NCBI GenBank assembly: GCA_964517795.1
Contig: CAZFDE010000069.1
Location: forward strand, 1 to 13,659
DNA length: 13,659 bases
Direction of reading: 5' to 3'
DNA from: CAZFDE01 sp964517795
GTDB lineage: Bacteria > Planctomycetota > Phycisphaerae > Sedimentisphaerales > Anaerobacaceae
In this document: positions 6,912 to 12,252 of the stretch, piece after piece
Position numbering within the stretch: the stretch's first letter is position 1
Layout: each line of letters begins with the position of its first letter
Notes under the pieces: generated by a model
What the model was told of the DNA's origin: nothing
Databases searched by the model: none
What the model saw: the letters and a program-made list of their open reading frames with translations, nothing else
Translations under genes and position numbers: made by a program

Positions 6912-7634
6912 GCGCTTCACAAAATCCGCGTACTGCTGCGGCGTGTCGATGCCGTCAGTAAATCGGCCAACAATACCGACCGCGATCGCAATACCGTTCT
7001 CCAGTGCCCGCAGTTGTTCGAGCTTCTCGGCCAGTTCCAGCGGCGTCTGAGGCAGTGCCGTCAGCTTCAGCAGCGTATCCTTTCGGTATGCATAGATGCC
7101 CATATGCCGCAGATATTGATCAAACGCACCGACGCCGCTTTTGTCGCGATCATACGGGATCGGGCTTCTGGAAAAGTACAGTGCCCGCCCGCGATGATCG
7201 ACAATGACCTTGACCAGATTCGGATCGTTGACCTGCCCGGCATTGGCAAACGGACACGCTAAGGTCGCCATCGGGACATCCGAATCGCTTGATATAAGAT
7301 CAGCGAGTGTATCGATGGCGGCCGGATCGATCTCGGGCTCGTCGGCCTGGACATTGATCACGATATCGACATCGATGTCTTTGACGGCCTGAGCGATCCG
7401 GTCGGTGCCGCTTTGACAATCCGGGCTGGTCATGACGGCCTTTGCGCCGAACGACTCGGCCGCGGCGAGAATCCGCTCATCGTCGGCCGCGATCAGCACC
7501 ATCTGCGGCGATTTCGCCCGCTGGACCTGCTCGTAGGTATGCTGGATGAGGAATTTGCCGGTATCTTTGGCGAGAACTTTGGCGGCAAAACGCACCGAAG
7601 CGTAACGAGCCGGTATAACCGCAGCTATTTTCAC
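6882..7634 (-). CDS. kdsB: 3-deoxy-manno-octulosonate cytidylyltransferase (CMP-KDO synthetase)
   Basis: 250 aa, normal length. The enzyme activates KDO with CTP to CMP-KDO for lipopolysaccharide core synthesis, in the cytosol. Seen: IPARYASVRFAAK at residues 7-19 (canonical ARYxSTRLPGKP; R10, R15 and K19 are kept but the LPG is FAA), SGTDRI near 95, NVQADEPEID (usual QGDEP), LYFSRSPIPYDRD, RHMGIYAYR, and PLELAEKLEQLRALENG. The start is GTG (7632-7634) with AAAGGG 8 nt upstream; no in-frame ATG fits better. The last residues (NIATEK) are encoded by a copy of the CACAGAG repeat, so the native C-terminus may have been replaced. Its product consumes CTP made by the downstream pyrG, a functional link that supports an ancestral kdsB-pyrG unit now split by the insert. 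Confidence 0.94.
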   Translation of the reverse strand: MKIAAVIPARYASVRFAAKVLAKDTGKFLIQHTYEQVQRAKSPQMVLIAADDERILAAAESFGAKAVMTSPDCQSGTDRIAQAVKDIDVDIVINVQADEPEIDPAAIDTLADLISSDSDVPMATLACPFANAGQVNDPNLVKVIVDHRGRALYFSRSPIPYDRDKSGVGAFDQYLRHMGIYAYRKDTLLKLTALPQTPLELAEKLEQLRALENGIAIAVGIVGRFTDGIDTPQQYADFVKRYRENIATEK

Positions 7635-7637
7635 CTT

Positions 7638-7793
7638 TTACACCCTTTCGGCCCGGCAGTTGAATACCAGACACTCACTGATCATCCTTGACATAATTTC
7701 TGGCAAAATACCAACTGCCCTGCGATCATACGCGGCCGAAACCCCTTTGTCAATACCGACCTGAATTTTTTCAAAAATTACATCGGCCTGCAT
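7638..7793 (-). CDS. Possible 51-aa small protein upstream of kdsB
   Basis: An ATG at 7791-7793 opens a 51-codon frame ending TAA at 7638-7640, three bases before the kdsB GTG, a spacing that would allow translational coupling. The product begins MQADVIFEKIQVGID, contains AAYDRRAVGILPEIM, and has no recognised domain. No Shine-Dalgarno is visible; the A of the ATG is the last base of a hairpin arm. Its first 14 codons lie in the 42-bp element repeated at 10838-10879, where the same frame begins CTG and stops after 30 codons. Differences between the two copies are mostly non-synonymous, which argues against strong coding constraint. It may be a small gene or simply an open stretch through a non-coding repeat. 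Confidence 0.3.
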   Translation of the reverse strand: MQADVIFEKIQVGIDKGVSAAYDRRAVGILPEIMSRMISECLVFNCRAERV

Positions 7794-7796
7794 TAA
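7750..7796 (+). repeat. Interspersed 42-47 bp element, copy 1
   Basis: 7755-7796 matches 10838-10879 at 37 of 42 positions, same orientation. Five more bases upstream match in 4 of 5. Core: ACCGACC-GAATTTTTT-AAAA-TTACATC-GCCTGCA-TAA. Both copies lie a short distance 3' of a minus-strand secreted-protein gene. The arms CCGACC..AATTTTT and AATTAC..CGGC are partly self-complementary, so the element could fold. Confidence 0.7.
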
Positions 7797-7829
7797 AGTA
7801 TCGTGAGTCTTAAAAGACGCATACTTTAA
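7793..7829. terminator. Hairpin downstream of the dockerin gene
   Basis: TTAAAGTAT (7793-7801) and ATACTTTAA (7821-7829) form a perfect 9-bp outer stem. GTCT (7807-7810) and AGAC (7815-7818) form an inner stem with a 4-nt loop. It lies 27 bp past the stop of the 7857-8648 gene. It could end that transcript or, as AT-rich RNA, act on the adjacent small ORF start. No strong U-tract is present. Confidence 0.45.
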
Positions 7830-7856
7830 CTGGATATTAGTGCGGCAACACTTTGC

Positions 7857-8648
7857 TCATTCCAGTATTTCGAGCCAGTTTGAGGCGAGCATCGCGAAAT
7901 CCAGAAAGTCCACGCTCTCATCACGATTGGCATCGGCCCGCTCATAATAATCGTTACTTTCCGATCCGTCATCTTTGAGCCAATAGTAACCCAATTCGGC
8001 AAGATCATAAACATCGACCTCGCCATCGACGGCCAAATCGCCCGCTAACGGCTCGACATTGAATACCAGTGTAAAAGGTGTCGAAGGTTCATATTGCCCC
8101 AGTGCATCATACATTTGCCATGTAATCCAAAACAAGCTGGTATTATCAACTGCCTGATAAGACATATGCATGTGGGCATCATCGCGCTCCACATGAATTC
8201 CACTGTGGTTAAACGGCGGATCATTTACATCGTCAATCGTAAATTGCGGATCATCCTTGTGTACCGCTCTAAGGCCTGACGAAATGGAAATACATTTAAT
8301 CATAATGCGATAATCCTGATCCGGCGTCCCGGCGAAACACCGATTCGGATCATAGGTATAAACCGCATTAGGTTCGGTTCCCTGAAACGCATCAAAACCC
8401 GGTTCGCCGATCCGCCATTTATGATCGGAAAAGAAACTTTCCGATAGCGGATAGTACCAATTCACATGAGCCGGTGTTCCACTGCGGCGATATTTCTGCC
8501 AGCAATCGACGAAAAGCCTGTTGTCATCTGCGGTGTCGCCAATGCCGTCTTCATTGATGCCGATAATTACATGATCGAGCGTACATTCCGCATATATCTG
8601 AAAAGTCCCGAACAACACAAGTAGCGTTGCGAATATTATTTTTTTCAT
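7857..8648 (-). CDS. Secreted dockerin protein, paralogous in domain to the PEP-CTERM protein of the same operon
   Basis: 263 aa with a clear signal peptide (about 1-20, cleavage IYA|E) and AAGGAA about 10 nt before the ATG. The body (21-202) begins with H-x-x-IGIN...DDNRL and ends with HMHMSYQAV..., then YDALGQYEPSTPFTLVFNV. This mirrors the 9427-10266 product (THIGVN...DDNKLW, HEHMMFHF, YDAGGLYTASDDFEFKFV). Residues 203-263 are a dockerin-like EF-hand pair: GDLAVDGEVDVYDLAELGYYWL and ADANRDESVDFLDFAMLASNWL. It is the last gene of the inferred operon, 24 bp after the pseudopilin stop. The body domain is rich in His and acidic residues, so metal binding or a metal-starvation role is possible but inferred. 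Function unknown. Confidence 0.8.
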   Translation of the reverse strand: MKKIIFATLLVLFGTFQIYAECTLDHVIIGINEDGIGDTADDNRLFVDCWQKYRRSGTPAHVNWYYPLSESFFSDHKWRIGEPGFDAFQGTEPNAVYTYDPNRCFAGTPDQDYRIMIKCISISSGLRAVHKDDPQFTIDDVNDPPFNHSGIHVERDDAHMHMSYQAVDNTSLFWITWQMYDALGQYEPSTPFTLVFNVEPLAGDLAVDGEVDVYDLAELGYYWLKDDGSESNDYYERADANRDESVDFLDFAMLASNWLEILE

Positions 8649-8671
8649 AACATAATTCCTTATCTGCGATG

Positions 8672-9439
8672 TTACGGATTAGCAGGCCAGCTTGGCGCGG
8701 ATTCCGGATACCAATAACATCTGCCGGGCCACTGGTACGTCTCTTCGAGTTCCAGGGTTTCAACGTGACCGTCTGCAAACAGGTAATTCGATTTACCCAT
8801 ATGGCGGTCCCACGCGATAAATGTTTTTGCGTATTCGATCGCGCCCTCCCATGATTCCGGATGAATATGGTCGGCCAGATAAAAACTTTCAGTATTCGGC
8901 GCCTCGCTGACCCAGATACAGTACATCGGCTTGCGAATCTTATCGGCGCGGTTGAACGGATTCACCGTTCCGCCATATCGATAACAAATCGGATCCAGAA
9001 GCGCATTGACCGCAAAACTGCAATAGCGTTTGTCCTGCTGGGAGTTCAGCGGCCGGTCCCAATCGACGAAATTATCGGCTTTGTCGCTCGGACAGCGAAA
9101 CAGTAATTCTTCGCCGGTATATTTCGAGAGGACACGCAGCCAATATTGATCGGGATTGGTAATATGACATGAACTTGGCGGCAAACGATTTTCGCAACTG
9201 CAATGATAAGCCTCCGTCGCGATGCCGATTTGACGCATATTGCTGGTACACATCAGCTTTCGGGTCACCTGTTTCGCTTTGGTGACAACCGGCAGCAAAA
9301 TACCCAGCAGCATCGCGATAATGGCAATCACCACCAGAAGCTCAATCAGGGTAAAGCCCTTAAACCGGCTGCTTATTGAATAATAACCGGGGCAGCTTAC
9401 ACCGCCCCGGTTCAAACTGGATACATTTACATTTTGCAT
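8672..9439 (-). CDS. Pseudopilin-like protein with prepilin N-terminal signal and H-X9-DG motif
   Basis: 255 aa from an ATG overlapping the upstream stop (ATGCAAAATGTAA, 13-bp overlap). The type IV prepilin/type II pseudopilin signal is plain: FKG|FTLIELLVVIAIIAMLLGILL with cleavage after G28 and Glu at mature position 5 (E33), followed by a single hydrophobic helix. Near the C-terminus RHMGKSNYLFADGH gives H213-X9-D223-G224, the motif of the planctomycete/verrucomicrobial H-X9-DG prepilin-like family. The 28-residue leader is long and its codons run through a strong hairpin (9385-9412). No later ATG, GTG or TTG precedes the cleavage site except a TTG at codon 9, so a start at or near 9439 is required. 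Proteins of this kind are processed by prepilin peptidase and are very numerous in planctomycetes; their substrates are not known. Confidence 0.88.
   Translation of the reverse strand: MQNVNVSSLNRGGVSCPGYYSISSRFKGFTLIELLVVIAIIAMLLGILLPVVTKAKQVTRKLMCTSNMRQIGIATEAYHCSCENRLPPSSCHITNPDQYWLRVLSKYTGEELLFRCPSDKADNFVDWDRPLNSQQDKRYCSFAVNALLDPICYRYGGTVNPFNRADKIRKPMYCIWVSEAPNTESFYLADHIHPESWEGAIEYAKTFIAWDRHMGKSNYLFADGHVETLELEETYQWPGRCYWYPESAPSWPANP
9385..9412 (-). terminator. Hairpin (attenuator-like) between the PEP-CTERM and pseudopilin genes
   Basis: AACCGGGGC (9404-9412 on the minus reading) and GCCCCGGTT pair as a perfect 9-bp stem with a 10-nt loop, followed on the minus strand by ATTATT. It lies 15 bp after the PEP-CTERM stop but inside the 5' end of the pseudopilin frame. 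Partial termination lowering downstream expression is inferred. Confidence 0.55.
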
Positions 9440-10266
9440 TTGTCCGTTCTTTTTCTCAGCAGCGCAATTGCACCCATACCCAAAAGCATCATCGTCGTCG
9501 GTTCAGGAACCGTCACAAACTTAAATTCAAAATCATCGGATGCGGTGTACAATCCGCCCGCATCATAAGCGGAGAACGTGGCGGTCACTTCCTGGCCGAT
9601 ATCCGGTGTAAGCCAGAAATGAAACATCATGTGCTCGTGAATACCCCATGCATTTTTATCCGCCAGCCATTCTTTGTGTAACTCATACGTATCGCCGTCT
9701 TCGGTCAGCGGAACCACTGCATCACCTTCGTCAAGTAGGAAAAAATCCTCTGAAGCAACCGATGAGCCTTCACGTTTGAGGTAGATTTCCCATGTCGGAG
9801 TGGTGTTCTGATCGACACTGGCCAGGTTCCATTTGCCCTGCGGCCCATGCGCCGAATGCCAGCCGTTAATATGTTCATAACCGGCCGGATCGCCGTAGCC
9901 GCCGGACTGGCTATATTGAAAATCGCATTTCCAAAGCTGCTTGCCCGAACCATCACCTTTAGTGATCGGGCTGCCGCTTTCTAAAGCCGGCACCAGTTGC
10001 AGAAAAACGCCGCCGTCGCCCTGCTCCCAGTTCGGCCAGCCGGGCGTCGGGGCCACCGCATGAACGGGCGGGACCGAGAAAAGCCAGAGCTTATTATCAT
10101 CAGTCAGGTCGTCATCGGTAGCCTTGGCCGCATTTTCCGGATCGGCCCAGTCCGGCCGCCACGTAGGGTTAACCCCAATATGTGTATGCGCAACCTTATG
10201 TTCGGCAACACCGATATTGAAAACAACGCACACCATCAATAATGCTATAATGATTTTAAGATTCAT
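9427..10266 (-). CDS. PEP-CTERM sorted exported protein, possibly of the Zur-repressed (all3515-type) class
   Basis: 279 aa from the ATG at 10264-10266, chosen because AGGAGAA lies 8 nt upstream and a signal peptide follows (MNLKIIIALLMVCVVFNIGVA|E). An open frame continues 69 codons further upstream but through an intergenic region. The mature protein opens HKVAHTHIGVNPTWRPDW and contains DDNKLWLFSVPP, WPNWEQGDGG, HINGWHSAHGP and GIHEHMMFHF, so it is rich in His and acidic residues. The C-terminus is a standard PEP-CTERM tripartite tag: VPEP, a short hydrophobic helix (TTMMLLGMGAIALL) and RKRTDK. PEP-CTERM proteins are thought to be handled by exosortase. A class of such proteins repressed by the zinc regulator Zur is named after Anabaena all3515. 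Assignment here rests on the metal-type operator and His-rich neighbour, not on an alignment. Confidence 0.82.
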   Translation of the reverse strand: MNLKIIIALLMVCVVFNIGVAEHKVAHTHIGVNPTWRPDWADPENAAKATDDDLTDDNKLWLFSVPPVHAVAPTPGWPNWEQGDGGVFLQLVPALESGSPITKGDGSGKQLWKCDFQYSQSGGYGDPAGYEHINGWHSAHGPQGKWNLASVDQNTTPTWEIYLKREGSSVASEDFFLLDEGDAVVPLTEDGDTYELHKEWLADKNAWGIHEHMMFHFWLTPDIGQEVTATFSAYDAGGLYTASDDFEFKFVTVPEPTTMMLLGMGAIALLRKRTDKCKM

Positions 10267-10271
10267 CACAA

Positions 10272-10358
10272 ATTCTCCTGTAAAAAGTACAATGAGCAGA
10301 ATATGCGCACAGGCATACCCTGAAAAACGGTTTTGATTGTCTAAACGTAAAGGAGAAT
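10272..10358 (-). promoter_or_regulatory. Anti-Shine-Dalgarno/Shine-Dalgarno pair before the PEP-CTERM gene
   Basis: On the mRNA, ATTCTCCT (10358-10351) begins three bases after the stop codon of the small upstream gene. It is perfectly complementary to the AGGAGAAT (10279-10272) that forms the PEP-CTERM gene's ribosome site. Ribosomes finishing the upstream gene could free the site. Pairing across a 71-nt loop is inferred. Confidence 0.35.
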
Positions 10359-10360
10359 CG

Positions 10361-10666
10361 TTACGCCGGCGGCCCGCGTGGGATGATATGACATGCGACC
10401 CGAACAATTCGGGGTTTATCTGAAAAATACACGATGGGATGTTCGGTGACATGGATAAAAAATGAGGTTTCAAAGGATGCGATCAGGAATTTGCCGCAAT
10501 GAAGGCATGCGTTCTGGCAGACCGGACAATGCGCTTCATCATGATCATGTTGGCCGCAACTGCACTCGGCAACAAGATGCACGACAAGCAGCGCACCCGT
10601 GATATTGACTATAAATATCAGCAGAACAAAAACGACAGCACAGTATTTTGTCTTCGTGTACACCAA
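10361..10666 (-). CDS. Small membrane-anchored Cys/His-rich peptide, putative metal-binding
   Basis: 101 aa if started at TTG (10664-10666), 100 aa from the next codon GTG (10661-10663); no ATG is available and no strong ribosome site is seen. Residues about 8-33 form one hydrophobic segment (an uncleaved anchor or signal peptide). A dense Cys/His cluster follows: C35-S-C37-G-Q-H40-D-H42-D-E-A-H46-C47-P-V-C50-Q-N-A-C54-L-H56-C57. The protein ends PRGPPA, reminiscent of the short tails of small exported metal-stress proteins such as the DUF2946 group. It is first in the operon, directly behind a palindrome-controlled promoter. A periplasmic or surface zinc/copper-binding role is inferred from composition and context only. 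Confidence 0.6.
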   Translation of the reverse strand: MVYTKTKYCAVVFVLLIFIVNITGALLVVHLVAECSCGQHDHDEAHCPVCQNACLHCGKFLIASFETSFFIHVTEHPIVYFSDKPRIVRVACHIIPRGPPA

Positions 10667-10696
10667 TGCACCCGGCCGAAAATGCCAATTTCAAAT

Positions 10697-10713
10697 TTGC
10701 AACTAAGTTGCAA
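10697..10713. promoter_or_regulatory. Fur-family (Zur-like) operator palindrome
   Basis: TTGCAAC-TAA-GTTGCAA is a perfect 7-3-7 inverted repeat. Symmetry extends to 10693-10717 (AAA...TTT) with one mismatched pair. It begins at the last base of the -10 box and is centred on the predicted transcription start, the classic position for a repressor. Size and symmetry fit a Fur-family metal regulator; which metal is inferred from the genes it controls. Confidence 0.6.
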
Positions 10714-10741
10714 TTTTAGCCTGATCGGCCGCCCGTGTCAA
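10713..10741 (-). promoter_or_regulatory. Sigma70-type promoter of the Cys/His peptide-PEP-CTERM operon
   Basis: On the minus strand, a perfect TTGACA (10741-10736) and TAAAAT (10718-10713) are separated by exactly 17 bp. The start is expected near 10706, inside the palindrome, about 40 nt before the first gene. Confidence 0.75.
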
Positions 10742-10832
10742 ATAAAAATGCATTATTTTTATAAGACATGTGAAAATCGCTATTTACAGCACAAAAAAAA
10801 TGCGGCCGTCGAACTGATCACCAAAGAGAATC

Positions 10833-10879
10833 TCAACACCGACCCGAATTTTTTGAAAATTTACATCAGCCTGCAGTAA
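10833..10879 (+). repeat. Interspersed 42-47 bp element, copy 2
   Basis: Partner of 7750-7796 (37/42 identical over 10838-10879). It lies 12 bp past the stop of the 10892-11866 gene. The sequence beyond the core diverges, though a further GGCCGC is shared after an indel of about 15 bp. Confidence 0.7.
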
Positions 10880-10891
10880 CAGACAGAAGTC

Positions 10892-11866
10892 TCATGGATT
10901 TTCTTTTGTTTCGACTGTCATTAGAATTAAAACAAAATTGATGGGTTTATCCTGGTCGGCATATGCGGTAACTGGGCTTTTCAAACTGGCCCTTGAACCG
11001 GTGGTTTGGGTGTAGATAAATGGTTTCCCGGTTACAGGGTCGTTTGGCACTTCGATTAACGTGTCAGACAATGCAGCGGGAAATTTGCCGTCGGTTTTTG
11101 CTGCGGTACTACGCAATGCTTCGATATTTTGTAGAGCCGCTATATGGCGATCCAGCCGTTGCATCAATCGACCTATCTTTTCGCGAGCATCCTCATCCTG
11201 TTCCGCTTCCAACGAAACCGTAAGATCAATCAGGGGCTTTGGCAGAATCGCTAAGGACGCATATAGACTGGGCGAGTCCGGTCCCTGAATGAATTGCTCC
11301 ATTTGATCGCACATAAGCGCAGCACACGATATTCCGGTCAGGCCGTGAACCAGAGTTGCCTGACTTAAGTGGCGCGCCATGCCAAGACAGACTTGAATGC
11401 TTTCAGCGGCTTTTGCATGCCGACCCGCGGCAATATTAAGTCGGCTCTGTAAGGCAAGGGCACAGGCAAGATCACGATACTTGTTCAGATTACCATTAAG
11501 TGAAGATGGCCACGAACACGATTTGCACCGAGCCGCTTCTTCAATTGATTGTAGTGCCGGTTTCAATTCTTCTATCGTTTTTTCAACTGCATGGAGGGGC
11601 AGTTCTTTAAAATCACTTTTTGCCAACTGCATGAGTTTCCTGGTTTGAAGATTCGAAGGCAGTTTACCGAAAGCCGCTTCGTAGAATTTGGCCGCATCTT
11701 CATCGACCTGCTTGTTTTCGGGAAAGAGCAACTCCAACTTTTGATCAACCGTCGAGATACTAGCCGGATAGATGACCAACTCAGTAACGCCGGCGTTCTT
11801 ACGTTGCGCGCCGACAGGAAGAACTAGATAAAACATGATTAAAACAGAAGCCCGAAAGAATTTCAT
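10892..11866 (-). CDS. Secreted protein of unknown function with planctomycete VPxDPxTGKPFxY motif
   Basis: 324 aa. AGGAG lies 7 nt before the ATG, and a signal peptide is clear (MKFFRASVLIMFYLVLPVGA|Q). The middle (about 55-240) is predominantly alpha-helical in appearance and rich in Ala, Leu and Glu, with a CxxC (CKSC, near 115) and no recognised catalytic motif. Near residue 273 it carries VPNDPVTGKPFIYTQ. That motif is common in the C-terminal part of a family of planctomycete exported proteins in which it follows a G(R/K)xPxxL segment; here that segment is GKFPAALSD. Function is unknown. The gene has its own promoter (11929-11958), is divergent from the trp operon, and is followed by copy 2 of the interspersed element. 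It is separated from the palindrome-controlled operon by that operon's promoter. Confidence 0.75.
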   Translation of the reverse strand: MKFFRASVLIMFYLVLPVGAQRKNAGVTELVIYPASISTVDQKLELLFPENKQVDEDAAKFYEAAFGKLPSNLQTRKLMQLAKSDFKELPLHAVEKTIEELKPALQSIEEAARCKSCSWPSSLNGNLNKYRDLACALALQSRLNIAAGRHAKAAESIQVCLGMARHLSQATLVHGLTGISCAALMCDQMEQFIQGPDSPSLYASLAILPKPLIDLTVSLEAEQDEDAREKIGRLMQRLDRHIAALQNIEALRSTAAKTDGKFPAALSDTLIEVPNDPVTGKPFIYTQTTGSRASLKSPVTAYADQDKPINFVLILMTVETKENP

Positions 11867-11928
11867 AGCAAATCTCCTAACGCGTTATCCCTATTTTTCA
11901 AAAAGCTGGTTTTTCGAACGATTGGATT

Positions 11929-11958
11929 ATTCTATAAAAACCCAATCAAAACGGTCAA
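11929..11958 (-). promoter_or_regulatory. Promoter of the 10892-11866 gene
   Basis: Minus-strand TTGACC (11958-11953) and TAGAAT (11934-11929) are separated by 18 bp and lie about 60 bp before the start codon. Confidence 0.55.
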
Positions 11959-12017
11959 GAATATTCGCTCACTAAGCTTTTTTTATAAAAAAATCGTAAA
12001 AATCGGCTAATGGGGCC

Positions 12018-12046
12018 TTGACAGACCGCAGCCGATATGGTATCAT
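12018..12046 (+). promoter_or_regulatory. trp operon promoter
   Basis: TTGACA (12018-12023, perfect) and TATCAT (12041-12046, 5/6) are separated by exactly 17 bp. The expected start at 12052-12054 is only 2-4 nt before the leader-peptide ATG. An AT palindrome (11978-11993) lies further upstream. Confidence 0.78.
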
Positions 12047-12055
12047 TTTTAAATC

Positions 12056-12109
12056 ATGAAGCAAAGAGACCGCGAAAATTCGTGTCGTTGGTGGTGGCCT
12101 GTCGGATAA
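12056..12109 (+). CDS. trpL: trp leader peptide (attenuation sensor)
   Basis: 17 codons, MKQRDRENSCRWWWPVG, then TAA. Three consecutive UGG codons (12089-12097) near the end are the hallmark of a tryptophan attenuator: ribosome stalling there reports scarcity of charged tRNA-Trp. It is the only possible start in this frame; an in-frame TAA lies at 12050-12052. There is no Shine-Dalgarno, and the predicted transcript begins 2-4 nt before the ATG, so translation is likely leaderless. It is followed by competing stems and an intrinsic terminator, then trpE 143 bp after the stop. The placement, codon content and downstream gene agree, so the call is strong although the peptide is short. Confidence 0.88.
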   Translation: MKQRDRENSCRWWWPVG

Positions 12110-12180
12110 GTTTCCGATAGGTTGGCGGTCTTTGCTCAGATAAAAAAACCGAAAAACGAAAAAAGCAGACAGCCTGTTGG
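12065..12180 (+). promoter_or_regulatory. trp attenuator: pause stem and competing antiterminator
   Basis: Pause structure: 12065-12073 (AGAGACCGC) pairs with 12125-12133 (GCGGTCTTT) with one G-U. Inside it, 12098-12106 (CCTGTCGGA) pairs with 12113-12121 (TCCGATAGG) with one G-U. Antiterminator: 12118-12136 (TAGGTTG...TCTTTGCT) can instead pair, with bulges, with 12164-12176 (AGCAGACAGCCTG), which contains the 5' arm of the terminator. A ribosome stalled on the Trp codons would mask the left arms of the pause stems and favour the antiterminator. Pairing was done by eye. Confidence 0.75.
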
Positions 12181-12200
12181 AAACAACAGGCTGTTTTTTT
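12169..12200 (+). terminator. Intrinsic terminator of the trp attenuator
   Basis: ACAGCCTGTT (12169-12178), loop GGAAAC, AACAGGCTGT (12185-12194) form a perfect 10-bp stem followed by a T run to 12200. It lies about 50 bp before trpE. Confidence 0.9.
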
Positions 12201-12252
12201 ATTGTTATTTCGGCCATAATTGGTAAAACGTGGTGCACGATAAGGCAAAAAT

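Noticed and set aside
7688..7711. Plus-strand promoter starting TTGACA at 7688
   Set aside because: No acceptable -10 at 15-19 bp and no plus-strand gene downstream.
7655..7719. Inverted repeat GGCAGTTG/CAACTGCC upstream of kdsB
   Set aside because: Only 8 bp with a 49-nt loop; likely chance.
10267..10473. 69-codon N-terminal extension of the PEP-CTERM gene
   Set aside because: It overlaps the upstream gene's 3' end, and a strong ribosome site plus signal peptide start at 10266.
10499..10879. 126-codon plus-strand frame ending in the 42-bp element
   Set aside because: It runs across the antisense of the Cys/His peptide gene and through its promoter and operator; no ribosome site or domain is seen.
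11978..11993. Perfect palindrome TTTTTTTATAAAAAAA upstream of the trp promoter
   Set aside because: A simple A/T tract; palindromy is expected from such composition. It may act as a bent or UP-like element but nothing specific supports this.
12037..12120. Alternative leader ORF from ATG at 12037
   Set aside because: It starts inside the promoter spacer and its frame contains no Trp codons.
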